DNA of 64,000 bases from Parietaria judaica (taxonomy: Eukaryota > Streptophyta > Magnoliopsida > Rosales > Urticaceae): assembly GCA_954871525.1 (NCBI GenBank), contig OX940860.1, positions 19,004,001-19,068,000 of the forward strand. Direction: 5' to 3'. The notes beneath the pieces were generated by a model. That model made no database searches and was not told the origin of the DNA. It saw nothing but the letters and a program-made list of their open reading frames with translations. The position numbers and the translations under genes were made by a program. Shown here piece by piece: positions 34,469-47,804 of the stretch; positions within the stretch are counted from its first letter, which is position 1; every line of letters begins with the position of its first letter.

Positions 34469-35849
34469 AGATGTAGATGTAGATCTAGTTGTGACCTAAC
34501 ACATTATGTATAGAATAAAATATATGTTAGTGGCCAGTGAATATATTTTAATATTATCTCGGAATAAAATACCAATGCCGGTTTGGAAAATTGTTCAATA
34601 AGAAGTAGTGTAAATATATGATTATAATAATATAATGTGACTGACTGGCTAATTTTCACGCCCAAATCCTAAGTTGGATTTGGTTTCAGACAAGGCAAAG
34701 AAAATCTGCACCGAAGTTGGTGCTTATTGCTAACATATGCTTTCACTGAAATTCAAAATTAAGCCCCATTATCATATAATTATTATTCTTCTTAATTAAA
34801 TAATTATAGGATTATATTCCAAAGAATCTACCTGAAAATAATAAGAAGCAATGATGGCAGAATATCTTGAAAACTACACTGCCCAGAAGAAACCGTCTTT
34901 TAATACTTTCAGAGTTCAGACTGAGAAAAAAACCATGAAACATCCCTCTCTTTGTCCTATTAAATAAGATAATACCGGTAAAAATATCTAAATTATGTTC
35001 AACGTATGTACTATGAATGTTCATGAGCGTTTTCAACAAAAAAATAAAAATAAAATCAGTTTATACATTTCTGTTACATAAAAACCTAAATACATATTTC
35101 TGTGCATAATTAACTATAATTTAATAAGTATTTTGACTGTTATTATTCCTTTTTAACACATACAAACATTACATTTAACTAATTATATATGTTTCTCTTC
35201 ATTTGTAAGTTGTATTTTTAACTTAGGGTTAGCCAATATTAATTCCATATTTAATCAATATTTATATTTTGAACATGGAGTTAGCAAATACTAATAATGT
35301 AATAACAATATATAGAAGAATGGTAAGAAATACCCAAAGGTTCGGTTTCGCAAGCTACCAATCTGTTTATTTTCTTTTGAGATTGAAATTTTAATTCTCT
35401 TTTTTTTTTCTTCCGTACTTGGAGTAACAAGTAGTTGATCTAGACCATCGAATCTCGATCCGGCACTCCACATTTATCCGCCTTTAATTTTTTCCAAAAT
35501 AATTTAAAAGAGAAGTAGAATGTCCAATTTCGATTTTTTCGTTCTCCAAAGAGAAATTCGGAAACTAATTTTTTTTCGAATACCCATATTTAGCCAAAAC
35601 AAATACACATCTCATAAATATATATATGAAAGATTAAAAAAAAAACTCTAAGCAATTAAGAAATTTTGCAAATTAATAAGATCATATATGATTATGTGAT
35701 TCAAGTGAATCACATATATACCCCATGATCATATCTATCACCCAAAAAAAAAAAAAACCCACTGAACAAACTCTATGCTTTTCTTTTTCCTTCTTCAAGA
35801 CACTAATGAACAAACATGATCGAGGGTTCTTTGAGAGAGTGTTACATTA

Positions 35850-37333
35850 CTACATTAATGGAGCCGTGTTGAGCAGACCATGCCATGACGAAGTAAGCCC
35901 GTTCCAACTCTCTCTCCCATTCGCCGATCCATCGAACTCAGACATCATCACATTCCCATTTCCGATGATCCCTTGGTGTTGATCATGACCTCCGTTCATC
36001 TGCCATGGATACCCCCACAGCATCCTGTTGCTCTGATGATCTTGATCGTGATGATCGCGTTCGTTCCCGTTTCCGTTTCCGTTTAGCTCCTGCTTGATCG
36101 TCGTCATCGTCACCGCCGTCGTCGTCCCGTTGCTCATCTGATCCTGCTCGTAAGGAACGCTCATTTCAGTCGTCGGCGTGCTGCTCTCGCTTACGTCGAA
36201 CCCGTAGTAGAGGCTACTCTGATGATCCGCTGCTGCCGAGCTCTGGAACCCGCTTCGGAGAGCGTCCAGGAACCCTGTGTTGAGTGCGTCGTGCCCGAAG
36301 CCGAGCTGGTCGGGGCTCTTCTGGAGGCGGGCGAAGGCGAGGGCGAGGTCGTTCTGGTCGTAGCACGCTCCCGCGTTGAGCATTTGCCCAGCCGGGAGGG
36401 GGAAACCCGCGAGGGAGTGGTGGTGAGCCAGCGAGCCCGGGCCGGAGTGGAGGTCCTGCGAGGGACGCTTGACGGCCGAGGAGGGACGGCGGTTCTTGCG
36501 GCAGCCGCCCCCGACAGGGACGTTGCGGAGCGTGCCGCCCTTGGTCCAGTAGCGGCGGCACGCCTTGCAGAAGTAGCGGGGCTGGGTGAGGCTGTAGTTG
36601 TTGTAGTAGCAGAACTTGGTGTTGGCCGAGTCGCAGCGCGGGCACTTCAGGGCGTGCTCCGGCGCCGGCCGGGCCTTCCTCTCCGCCGGGTTCGCCCCGC
36701 CTTTCGGGCCCACCACGAGCATATTTCCCACCGACTCCGAGCTCATTTCCTGCAATTACATCATCATCATCGTCAATACAAGACTAATTCACTCGCTTCA
36801 ACTTACTATTTATAGAGTCCGAACATTGAATCATACTACATGTTCAAACTAGATTAAACCAGGATACATATATAAAATTTGAAGGAAAAAAGAAAAAAAA
36901 AAAAGGAATATCATATGTATATAATTGGATTTACACTAACTTTACCAAAAAAATAATTATACTTAATATGCATATAATTGGATTTATATGCGTAGTGGGC
37001 AATGCTGGAATTGTAAATTCAGTTCATTAGATCTGGATTTTGATCTCTTTTTTGTGCAGATGATTCTAGATTTGCCTGATCTTAAGAACCCTAGAGCTTG
37101 TTCAGAACAGTAACGTGTATGTGTGTGTATATATATATATATATATCATTAAGCTCCTGACAGAAACAGAAACTGAAGCTCAAAGCCTCAAAGATGAAGC
37201 CTTTGATCTTATCAGTTAATTATATATGACCAAAAACCAAACAAAAGATGAAAGGATCTCGAAGAAATAAAGATCGTATATAACAGCATGAACTGGGAAA
37301 CCCTACCTGGGTTTGTCCACTCAAAGCCTCCAT
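35850..37333 (-). CDS. Dof zinc finger transcription factor
   Basis: Exon 1 is 37333-37307 (MEALSGQTQ, 9 codons) and exon 2 is 36749-35850, phase 0, giving 308 residues. The Dof finger is intact: C45-x2-C48-x21-C70-x2-C73, reading [20 protein letters not shown] and on to [20 protein letters not shown]. Dof factors bind AAAG cores in plant promoters. The C-terminal part is Asn/Gly/Asp-rich and ends [12 protein letters not shown], a tail seen in several Dof members. The first exon and 557-bp intron match the usual Dof layout. I prefer this start over an ATG at 36755, because that codon lies in the intron just before the acceptor. The coding region is GC-rich compared with the flanks. Confidence 0.94.
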
Positions 37334-37494
37334 GCACGAATATTAGAGTTTAAACACTTATCCTCAATCGAACGAATCAACACAGTGTAGAAGCTTCAGA
37401 GAGAGAGAGAGATGGCTTGTTTTGGAAGAGAGAGTTGAGAGAGAGAGATATTTAGGCAGTTATGCAAAGTAAGGAAATAGAGCCACCCATCAGC

Positions 37495-37506
37495 TAAATA
37501 TATAAA
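37495..37506 (-). promoter_or_regulatory. Candidate TATA box of the Dof gene
   Basis: Minus strand reads TTTATATATTTA about 165 bp upstream of the ATG, followed by a GA-rich leader (37400-37450). Plausible by position only. Confidence 0.5.
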
Positions 37507-37509
37507 GCA

Positions 37510-40500
37510 ACCCCAAAGACAAGAAGAAGAAGAAAAAAAAACAATTATATATTATTTAAATAATATATATTTTAAAATAATAAGAAAAGAATTTTGGGTA
37601 GAGAGACAGAGATTGTGCGAGAGCCGAGAAGGTGATGAAGTGTGTGAGGCTCTTGCTTCCGCGGCCAAGAGAGTAATAAAAAAACACACTAATAAATCTC
37701 AATCCTCTTCTTGTGCAACGGTTTTACTTTTATATATACAAATGGGTTAATTGCGGCATAAGTAAGCATTTATTTTATTGTTTAAGTCCCATTAGAATTT
37801 ATAAATTTCTAAAAGTGACGTCGTATATGAGACTTAATGACAAAATTATGTTAAGTCGATTGAACCTAGTACGATTAGGAGATAAGCGAAATGATGTAAA
37901 ACTTCGTTAAATTATACGAAATAAATTGATAATTTCAATTAAATTATATTTTATCCGGTCATAGTTTTTAAAAACTCTATTAAATAAACTCAATAAATTA
38001 ATATTGATAATATATGAAAATTATATCCCCGTAGTATTAATTTAAGGAAGTTATCTTGTATCAGACATTGAAAACTTCATCTATAGAAAAGTTGTATTTA
38101 TATTAACACAAAACAATCAAAAGATTAGGTACTTATGTAGTTATAAAACTTCCAATATTTATTAAAATATATAATAAAATTGAATAACAAAGATTTGAGA
38201 ATTGAAGGAAATCGCCCTTGAGATTCCCGGACTGTGTTACTCGGTCCCAGTGGGTCCCACGTCTCGGTGTATAGCAACTATTTTGCCTGTGGGCCCCACA
38301 GAAACACTCTCTCTCCTCTCTCCATCAAACGCGTGGGTTCCACCGCCACTAACTTCAATCCAAACTCTGAAAATGAATTGCAGTTGATTAAATATCCCGC
38401 CCACCAACACAAACCTCGTGTTTCAAAAACAAAACAACACTTGCTAAGAGTATTTCGCAATCAGGTCCCTTAACTTTCTACGATTTCGGATCTAGCCCCC
38501 TAACTTTAGTTTTCTACAGGAGTGAATGATGTTTATACTTTATAAAAATAGCAAATTGACCCTTAAAAATTAGTTAGAAATAATGAAAATTCTACTTCGT
38601 TCACAACACATTACCGTCCTTGTCGGGGTTAATGAACAAAGTTATAATTTATAGTACTTCTATCTTCTTGCATAATTGGATTAATTATAATCTAATAAAT
38701 TTGTCTTATTTATTATTTACTTTGACAAAAAACACTGTAAATATTATAATATTTGTCCATACTGTAATTATTATTATTATATTTCATGGAAAATCAAACA
38801 AAAAACAAAACACAAGAAAAGAACAAAGGGCAAAGAGATTTGGTCGTGAAGCCATCCCAGCTTATAACCGAACGACACCAACAAAATATCAGGATAAGAA
38901 GCGAGTGTTTTTTGGACTCTTGCTATGGTGGGCCACACTCGCGAATTTGTTATTTATATATACATAAATATTTATATATATAATAGTTTTCCTTGATGGA
39001 TTCAAATTGTATTGTAGTAGTTGTTGACGATGATGATGATGTCGTAGTTGTTTGTTGAAGCTTCTGATGATGTGGACTTCTTAATGATGGAGGCGACATT
39101 TTTGACAGTCACTTCTAAATTCTTTATCTCTTCTTAACTCTACAACCATTCGTATATATAATGTATATAAATATCATGCGGGTGCGTCTGATCAAAACAT
39201 TTGCTATGATCTATCGTATTCAGCTTCAAACAGTACTGCAAATTATCTGAATGATCATCAGAATCACCACTGGTTTTGTCTGGATGTGTTTAGAATCTAA
39301 GTACCTGAGAAGGTACAATTGTTTTTTTGGGGGTTTGAAATCGTAGAATATATATAGGATTTTTATACTGTGTATAAATATTGTTGGAGGAGTTGTAATT
39401 AAATGAAATTGGATACTAATCTAACACTTAATATTTATCGCAATTTTTCTTGACCATATGAACCATGTCAAAGGGTTTCAAATTAAATTTAAGTGTTGCG
39501 AAAATGCAATTAAATCTTACATTTTAGTGTAATAGGTTTTATTGCTTTCGTGCAAACAAAATTCAAGTCCAGCTGGTGTCGAAAATCGAACAATACCGTT
39601 GATGTAAGTAATTTAAAATATATATATATAATTCAGTGATTTACGTGGGATTGGAGATGCTCCACATCTTTTACGAAAGACTATTCTATCTAGACTAGTT
39701 GATGAATCATGAATACCATTTTTTTCTTTGTAAATTAGTATCATCATTCAGATTAGGTTTCAATATCATGATGCTGCATATGCAAAATGAGTATATCTAT
39801 ATATGTATATATATAAAGAGTTCATTTTGTCATCTTTCTTTTCTCAAACATCAAACTAGTCATAGCTATTACGCTTAACTCTCTCTCTATTAGTTGATGA
39901 TGCTATTTTTGCAGTCAAAACAACAGATTTTCCACCTAATCAATTCTATCCATTTTCGCTCTCTAACAACATCAACAAATCATCACACACTAGCACAATC
40001 ATTCATACTTATAAGTCATATATATAAATATATAGACACATACATAAAAAACAAGACCTCATCATTGGTTTAATATCCAAGGAAACCAAAACTTGCCCTA
40101 AAATAAATTAAAAAAACTACGTAAAATGAAGTGTCGAATCCCACAGCACATGCGATCCACTCGATCGCCCGATCATCCGATGCCGATCGACCAATCGGAC
40201 GGCTCTCGTTCGTCGGTGCTTTACACGTAAGTGACAGTGCCATTTTATGGGCCAAGATTCTTGGAGTATATAGTGGGAAAAACAATGCACCAACCAAAAT
40301 TCCAACATCTGTCAGAGATTATCAAGAAAAATAATAAATAAACAATCATTGACACTCTCCATGATGATCTTCGGATCCAATGAGAATTCTATTTCCAACC
40401 TATATCGTGTAAATAAATTAGGGTTTACAAATTTATTAATTTTTTGTTAATTTTTGAGTCATGATTCACTTTGGGTGCGAAAGGAAAATAAAATATTTTT

Positions 40501-42093
40501 TTTTATATCAATGTAGTGGAAAGTGGGGTCCAGCGATATGAACATGTTAGGGTTCAGATCAGTCAAGATCGTTGACCGGTCAACGTTTTCGGTCAAAGGA
40601 AAACCGAGGCATGAGAGAGAAGAAAGTAAAGTGGCGTATTGGGAAGTGTGACGCGTTACATCCGTTTCGAATGCTTTGTATCTTTGGTGAAGAAAGGAAT
40701 CTACGAGGATCTCTCTTTTATTGAGCAATCTATTACATGAATTATATATACATATATATATATGTGTATATATATATCTATACAGACGTGCTTAAAATTG
40801 GCTTAGCTTTGGTACTCTTTCAACATTTTTTAGGGTTTCGTTTCATATGCGAGGGTTTATGGTTTGAAAAAAATGGTGAATATATGGAAATAATATTAAT
40901 TAGTTTGTGTGGGTATATTTGTACTATGTTTCGTACGTTAAAATCTTTGTTGAGATTTTGTGAGTACTTGTTTAGGCGAGGCAGGTCTTGTTCATTAACT
41001 ATGTTTAGTTAGTCTTCTTAAATATGGCATTGAGTTTCTTATTTAATTAGTCGGAGTATAAAGTCTATTATTTACAGTGATATACATTTAGTACATGTAT
41101 ATACAGTGATATACATATACATATATCATATATGCTTATAAACATCCAAATACGGCTCTCTGTTTTTCTTATGAACTGCGATGATAACAAGCACACTTTA
41201 ACGGAATGAGTTTAATTAGTGTCCGAGAATGTTGAAAAGGTTTAAGAAAATCTAATATTTTTAGTTGAATGAAACAAGCACATTGTTTGATTTCTTTATC
41301 TGCATATTTTGAAGTATATACAAGACCATTTACGACCAACTTGAACAGTTAAATTGTGAAGCCTAATTCATCAAAACATGATAAAAGTCCGGTACAAGGC
41401 AATTCAAATTGATTTTTATTTGTGAGATTATTGTAGATATTTAACTTATGTTAGGTGTAACCGTAATTTTAGTGTATAAGCTGTACATGTAGCGAAGATT
41501 TGTAATTTGTTGTTGTTGTAGAACAAAGAGTGAGCGAGAACGCGAGAGTTGTAAATGCCAAACTAATTACCGGGTCATAGTGAAAGACTATTTGCAAGCG
41601 GCAAGTTGACTTGCGTCCGACACTGAAAGTGAACTAACATAATTTTATGTGTTAATCATTTATTTCTCGCACAAACGATTTCCTTTGTCTGTTAGGAAAT
41701 TTAGATCCAAATCATAGCTTAAACTTCATCTTCTGCTTTACTATTTAAAATTAATACATATTCTTATTCTATAATTACTGTAGCATTTGATGACATTATA
41801 TTTATATATATATATATACACACACTGAGAGTATGGTAGAGACAACAGTGTAGTCTGTAGACATGCATGTAAATTGGAGTGAGTGATGAAAGGAACAGTA
41901 CTAGAGACAATGTAGAAGCATATTTCATGTGAAATGACACCAACAACGCACATTATTGGAAGTTCAAATCAGTACGAGCCTATACTATATACTACATATA
42001 TTATTACAATATCAATGTAAGACACGCCATGTGTCAAATGTGCCGCTTTTTTGCATCGTTGAAGCACAATTTGAAACGAACATATATACGTAA
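37510..42093. other. Intergenic region upstream of the Dof gene
   Basis: No supported gene. 38190-38460 is GC-richer with GGTCCC/GGGCCC words and could be a transposon relic or old promoter. A stretch at 38460-38530 reads like other low-copy element ends (CAGGTCCCTTAACTTTC). A W-box palindrome lies at 40570-40596. The short frames at 38620-38967, 40070-40334 and 40737-41012 show no known domain. Confidence 0.55.
40570..40596. promoter_or_regulatory. W-box palindrome plus third W-box
   Basis: CGTTGACCGGTCAACG (40570-40585) is a perfect 16-bp palindrome made of two TTGACC W-boxes head to head; GGTCAA at 40591-40596 is a third. W-boxes are WRKY factor sites. No adjacent gene start was identified. 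Confidence 0.5.
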
Positions 42094-42103
42094 TTAATTA
42101 ATA

Positions 42104-42572
42104 GGGTTAATGATGGCAAAAATACCCAAAGTTTAGTCAAAGAACCCCTCGTGTACCCAAAGTTTAAAAGTGATGACAAAAATACTCAAAGTCGCATTTG
42201 GGGAGTTGACCACTCAATTATCGTAACGCCGTTAAGTTACCCGTTAACTCTGGCCACGTGGACAAACGTGGGTTGCTGACATAATAATTTTTGCCACGTG
42301 GACAACCACACATCAGCCTCGTTTACGACAAAACAACGAATTAAGCCCGTAATTAATACTATTTAATACAACTAATTGAACCCCTAATGATTACACTTAA
42401 CTAAACAGATTTTTCCACGTGGCCCGAGTTAACGGGTAAGTTAACGGCGCTACGAGAATGGAGTGGTCAACTCCCCAAATGTGACTTTTGGTATTTTTGC
42501 CACCACTTTTAAACTATGAGTACACGAGGGGTTCTTTGACTAAACTTTAGGTATTTTTGCCGTCATTAACCC
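42104..42572. mobile_element. MULE-like MITE with long inverted arms, 469 bp
   Basis: The ends GGGTTAATGATGGCAAAAAT and its near-complement (TTTTTGCCGTCATTAACCC) pair inward for close to 190 bp, including ACCCAAAGTTTA, GTGTACC and GTTAACTCNGGCCACGTGG words. A perfect 10-bp duplication TTAATTAATA flanks it (42094-42103 and 42573-42582); 9-11 bp duplications are typical of MULEs. No coding capacity. Confidence 0.85.
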
Positions 42573-43416
42573 TTAATTAATATTACTTTGGATTTTTACT
42601 TAGTACGGACTACCAACTGAACAAAATGTCAAAATTTGCAATAATGTTTGTTTGTTGAACCAAGTAAAAGGAAATTGCATGCAAGTTTTACGAGGCCTTT
42701 CGGTCTCGGGTCTCCAATTTGGTATTTCAAATCCAATTTGTATTGAAACCAGGTTTTGTATAATAAATATTTTAAAAAAACTTCTTTTTTTTTTTGTTGC
42801 AATTGATCAAAATATAAGAATATGTGAATAACGGTTTTAAATAAATAACTAGTTAAATATACTGTTTTCCTACGATTTTAATTTAAAATTTTATATAAAT
42901 ATATAAAATTGCTACAAACTGTCCGGTTCCAGATTATTGCAGGTCTTAACAGTCTAAACAAAAAGATAATACGGACTCTCATTTTAAACATAGATAAATA
43001 AAAGCTAGATAGTTAGGCTCGTTTGTGATATTTATTTTGTGAATTTCAATTGATTTTTTTTAGTACAAGATCGAAGTCCATAATTGTCCAACACGAGCTT
43101 GAATTTCAAAGAGATGGCACATAAAGAACGCAAAATAAAAATAAAGTTCATAATTCTATAAAAACAAATATAATTTAATTTTGCATTTAATTTTAAAAGA
43201 AAGAAAAAAACATGAAATCAACGAAATCAAAAACTCTTTCCCATAATTACACCCATGTAGTATTAATTAGAGTATCAATATTTACAAACAAAAGGAGCTC
43301 ATGATAGTAAATGGCAATTTAATCATTTACACCATGTAGTATTAATTAGACAATGATTTTTCTCTACGATAATCACAGCAGCCATATATATGTTATGAAT
43401 CAAGAGATTTGGTGGA

Positions 43417-43640
43417 TGTCAATATTGAGATAGTCAACTATGTCATTATGGTGTAATATTCTCATTCATTGTATTTCCTATTTCCATCACTCTCAAGCCC
43501 TATAAATAGAGGCATATGAGGTTTATTGTAACACACATTAAAGATCAATAATACTCTCTTTATTCCTTCTCATATTCTCTCTTCTTGTTGTTATGTTCTT
43601 AGCTTAGTTCTTCGTTATTTATAACACGTTATCAGCACGA
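43417..43640 (+). mobile_element. LTR with adjacent primer site, truncated copia-like element
   Basis: A 210-bp LTR-like stretch (43417-43626, TGTCAATATTG...TAACA) has a TATA box TATAAATA at 43501. It is followed at once by CGTTATCAGCACGAG, a primer-site-like word found next to plant copia LTRs. No second LTR and no gag/pol frame follow, so the copy is truncated. The left end is an estimate and no target duplication was found. Confidence 0.5.
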
Positions 43641-44136
43641 GTCTCTAATCAACTGAGGTAATAATCTTGTATAATGAATTTCTTTCCTTCTTGTTTTTGC
43701 GATGATGGCAACAATTCGGTGAGCATACGTAGCAAATTTCATGTGATTAAGCCTAGCAAAATTTATGTATTATTTTTTTAATAATGCGATAAAGGGCTAT
43801 ACGTGTTAGATTATTCTTTGGATATCCTATTAAAACAGCCCAGCGATCTTCTCTTGTTTTTGTTATATTCTTTTTTTTTTTTCTCGCAATGATGGTAAAT
43901 TGGTGAAAGTGGACGCATTAACATCAACCCCAAATCCCTAGCAAGCATATCGTTAAAAGTTAATTCTAATTATATGATACATCGTCTTCTGTGATTTAAT
44001 TTACATCATGTAACATGAGTATATGTTTATATTGCTATGCATATACTAAAGCCTTATTATGTGATATCATTTTTTAAACATATATATACACACCTACCTT
44101 ATTAAGTGCCATTATATATAAGCCTTATATATAGAA

Positions 44137-44164
<28 letters not shown>
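44137..44164. repeat. (TA)n microsatellite
   Basis: About 14 TA units. Confidence 0.9.
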
Positions 44165-44167
<3 letters not shown>

Positions 44168-44236
44168 ACATTGAATTTTTTTCAAAATCAAATCATGTTT
44201 ATTTAGGTGATTTAATACAATAGTATATATATTTTC

Positions 44237-44626
44237 TGTTGGAGTTTTCTAAGATTTCTCATCTCCGGGAGCAGAAATTCCGGAGAATCCTAGAAAATAC
44301 GGATCTAGATAAATAGATATATTGGACTTACTTGGAGAATTCTCTATTTATAGGGAGAGGAGAATCATCTCCATTAATGAGTATAATCACCATTAATGAG
44401 AATAATCTTCATTAATGTATATCTCATGTAATTAATTAGTTTCCTTTATATGAAGATCTCATCTCAATAAGGAAAGGGGTATATGCAATTAATATATTGA
44501 TTAGTCAACTATATTAATTACATATGATTCTATAATCAATACCGTGAATCAATCGCATTAACTCACGTGGGCCCGAAAAAGGTCCAATCCCAATCTTTGA
44601 GTACTTATACCGCAAAGGTTCTATCA
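44237..44626 (-). mobile_element. Solo LTR, 390 bp
   Basis: On the plus strand it begins TGTTGGAGTTTTC and ends TTCTATCA, flanked by the 5-bp duplication TTTTC (44232-44236 and 44627-44631). A reversed TATA box (CTATAAATAG on the minus strand, 44344-44353) gives the orientation. No internal region is present. Confidence 0.65.
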
Positions 44627-45131
44627 TTTTCATCCCATATTGAGAGTGATTTTGATTGCCATATATAAAGTTGTATATTACGTATTGCCTTATATATATA
44701 CATATACAGCTTTTCGTTCTTCTTCTCATGTGCATAGATACATATATTATACCTTATATAATTACTATATTGTATATGTATAATACTGTCTATCAATATT
44801 ATTTATTCGTACATATTGCCATAGAATTTACAATCTTATTTATTAGACAATCATTATATATATATATATATATATGAAATATTAATTGCCTATACATATA
44901 AAGTAGATTATTATATCTCCATCAAGATATCACTTTATTATATATTTGGTAATAGTATTAAGGAATCAGAGACGTTTTATATATTTTATTTGTCGATATG
45001 TCTACATATTTATGCGCTTTTATATGTATATTCATGAATCTCATTTTACATTTTTATGCACCGGAAGTAACTAAAACAAAAGGAAAATCTCACAATTGAG
45101 TTACATGATTTATTTATATTTTGAGTTAGCA

Positions 45132-45387
45132 ATATTCCCGGAAGTGAATCAATTTTTTTAGATTAATAATATTCCCCAAAGTGAATTACACAGTCTGCAA
45201 AAAAATAAAATTTAGTTCTACAATATTCCTTGAAGTGAATACCCACATTTTGTTACTTTGGGTTAGAAACGTTCCTTGATGTGAATACTAATTCCTTGGA
45301 GTGAATACACAATTTTATTATGAATCTTTCTAAATAAAATACTATGTTAACATAAGACTAAGTTAACATCATTCCCTGAAGCGAATT
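45132..45387 (+). repeat. Interspersed TTCCNTGAAGTGAAT-like words
   Basis: Six imperfect copies of ATTCCYNGAAGTGAAT occur near 45134, 45171, 45225, 45271, 45290 and 45371, separated by AT-rich DNA of uneven length. Origin unknown; could be part of a decayed retroelement leader. Confidence 0.5.
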
Positions 45388-47275
45388 TTATATTCTAGCT
45401 AATGTAAAAATTAAATGAGTCAGCAAGATGGAGCGAATGTTATATTTCCTTAAGCAAATTACATGTGAGTATTATACAATATAAGTAGAAAATGATATAT
45501 AATCAAATTTTGTAAGTTTGGGAAAAGTTTACATTACCACCAGTAGTTGACAAATAATTTTATAAACCCGGGATAATATTGTCAAGGAGCGATCGGATCA
45601 CCACCATATATATAGTTACTTACTATATATGCACAATACATAGGGAAAATTACGGCAAAAATACCCAACCTTTGGTCAACGATACTCCCGTGTACCCAAC
45701 CTTTAAAATTGGCGGCAAAAATACCCAACGTGCGTTGACCGTGAATTTGGCATGAAAACGTTAGCTTTTCCGTTAACATCCCCCATTTACCGTTAGCGGC
45801 AAGAATACCCAAACTTTTTTATAAAAAAAATAATTTTTGATTTTTTTTTAATTTATATTTTTTTTTCTTTACTTGATTTGTGATAATTACTTGAATTCCA
45901 AATACATGGAATAACACAAAATTTAGTCAAAACTCAAAACATCAATTGATTTCTTAATGTGCTTGTATAAACTACATTTGCTGATAAAAATCTTATTATT
46001 ACGAGAAATTTTAAACATAGCATTACACAAAAATCGATCATGATATCAATTATCAATTGTATATTAATTTGCTTGGAGAAGCTAATTTTCCTACTAAACC
46101 TAATCATGAATAAAATAATTACATAGTTAATTTAAGGTTGACAGTCAAACTTTAAACAAAAACCTAATCATATTGTTGTTGGACATACGTGTCCTTAAAC
46201 AAGATATTTTATCCATTTGTAAAAGATTATGACATGTCATTGAATAAAGATGATACTTATTATGTTAATCTTATTATAGTTTCTGGTAGAGTAAAATAGA
46301 ATGTTTGTTTCCATAGTTCATAAAGGATGCAATTATGTTATTATTATCACAACAGAGTCAATGTGAGGAAGAATTAATAATCATAATAAATGAACTTAAA
46401 ATGTCTGTGACTTGATTAACTGGGTGGGAGCCCATTAATCGTATAAGGTCATTAATGTGACTAAGTGACAATCCTATTCTGGATTATGTGTGTGTCACAC
46501 TCACTAGAAGTGCATTAAGTGTGAAGTGTCTTCATACTGGATTGGACCTGAATTAAACTCAAGAAGTTATCATATAAGACTGTCATTGATAACTTGTAGT
46601 TGAGTCACAAATAGATGATCAAATGGATATTATTTCTAAGTCATGAGTGGTATTGAGTCCGAACTACTGGCTTGATTGTTCTTTGATTTAACCGTTAAAG
46701 AACACAAGATATTACCGTTGTTCCCAACACTATTATTTTGGGAACATGATAGTCAGTAGTAAGGGTAGCTTGATCATAGACATGGGCATCACACAGCTTT
46801 CTTCAGAGTCATGATGATTCCCTTGGTTGTCGGTGGTGAGAAGTGAGAGGTACCCGTGCGCAACTTATGAATCGAAACCATAAGTGGGTTACTCATAATA
46901 TTACTGACTGAGTCAAGGAGGAAAATGCAATGAGAGGCAATACGGTAAAAACCGCCTGCTCATGTGTGAGTCATCAAGTGAAATAATAATAACCCGAATT
47001 TGATTGTATCAATGGACACCCTGCTGTTATAAAGGGAATAATATATACCGTATCACTAAAGAGTGCAGCCTCGGGTCTATAGTGGAATCACTTCGAGGTT
47101 TGACGAACAACTAGCAGTTCGTTGGAGCTTAAGTGATACGGGTCCATGGTCCCCAGGATAGCTCCGTAACGGATGATACGTACGTGATTAAAATAGATTC
47201 TGGATAATGTTTAATCATTTGGCTAGACTTATAAAACTGAAAGTCTTTGGTAGACATCAGATAGTTTTATCGTCA

Positions 47276-47330
47276 GTGTGGCAAAAGTACCATATTTTGG
47301 TACACAAAAGTACCATATTTTGGTACACAA
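47276..47330 (+). repeat. Short tandem duplication in the solo LTR
   Basis: AAAAGTACCATATTTTGGTA followed by CACA occurs twice in a row; each contains the palindrome TACCATATTTTGGTA. Confidence 0.85.
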
Positions 47331-47804
47331 AATTAACTGATAAAAGAAAGTTAGAATTTATATTTTCTATCAGTACTATGTTGTTGGAAATTAAATTCTA
47401 AGCAACTTTTCTTTTTTAACCAAGTCATTTCGACTTACGGTTTGTGATTTATGGATTTTCAAAGTTTGTGCTCGGTTCGATAAACTATGATTAAATCACA
47501 TGTCACGAATTTAAATGATGGTGTGGCACCATGACATTTTAATGTGTGATATTGAGATCAGGAATTATTAATATAATTTAATTATGTTGATTTAATTATT
47601 AATATCTAATTAATAATTGATTAATAATTAATATATTTATATTTATATTTATAAATAAAAATATATATTTATATATATTTAAATGTGTAAATTTGAATTA
47701 GGGTTTCATGATAGGAAACCCTAGCTAATTCGAATAGTATAATTTGGTCTTTCCATATTTACGGCATAAGTACCAAATGTTTTTGGTATTTTAGCAAATC
47801 CCTA

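Larger units (their letters stand above)
31000..35849. other. Intergenic region between the gypsy element and the Dof gene
   Basis: AT-rich, no supported gene. It contains a reversed SINE (31643-31845), a degraded hAT-end-like stretch near 31935-32025 (AGAGGTGTCAAG and a GGGACAGG-containing part), a 283-bp foldback MITE (32805-33087) and a (TA)n run at 34434-34460. GC-richer DNA at 31260-31500 is unexplained. Confidence 0.6.
42583..45640. other. TE-rich spacer
   Basis: Contains a truncated LTR with primer site (43417-43640), a reversed solo LTR (44237-44626), a (TA)n run (44137-44164) and an array of TTCCNTGAAGTGAAT-like words (45132-45387). No gene seen. Confidence 0.6.

Noticed and set aside
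36750..36755. Dof start at the ATG at 36755
   Set aside because: That ATG would read through the splice acceptor (GCAG then GAAATG). A short first exon MEALSGQTQ with a good donor at 37306 fits the family better.
36222..36815. Open frame of 197 codons on the plus strand
   Set aside because: It is exactly antisense to the Dof coding exon, whose GC-rich third positions keep the opposite strand open. No domain of its own.
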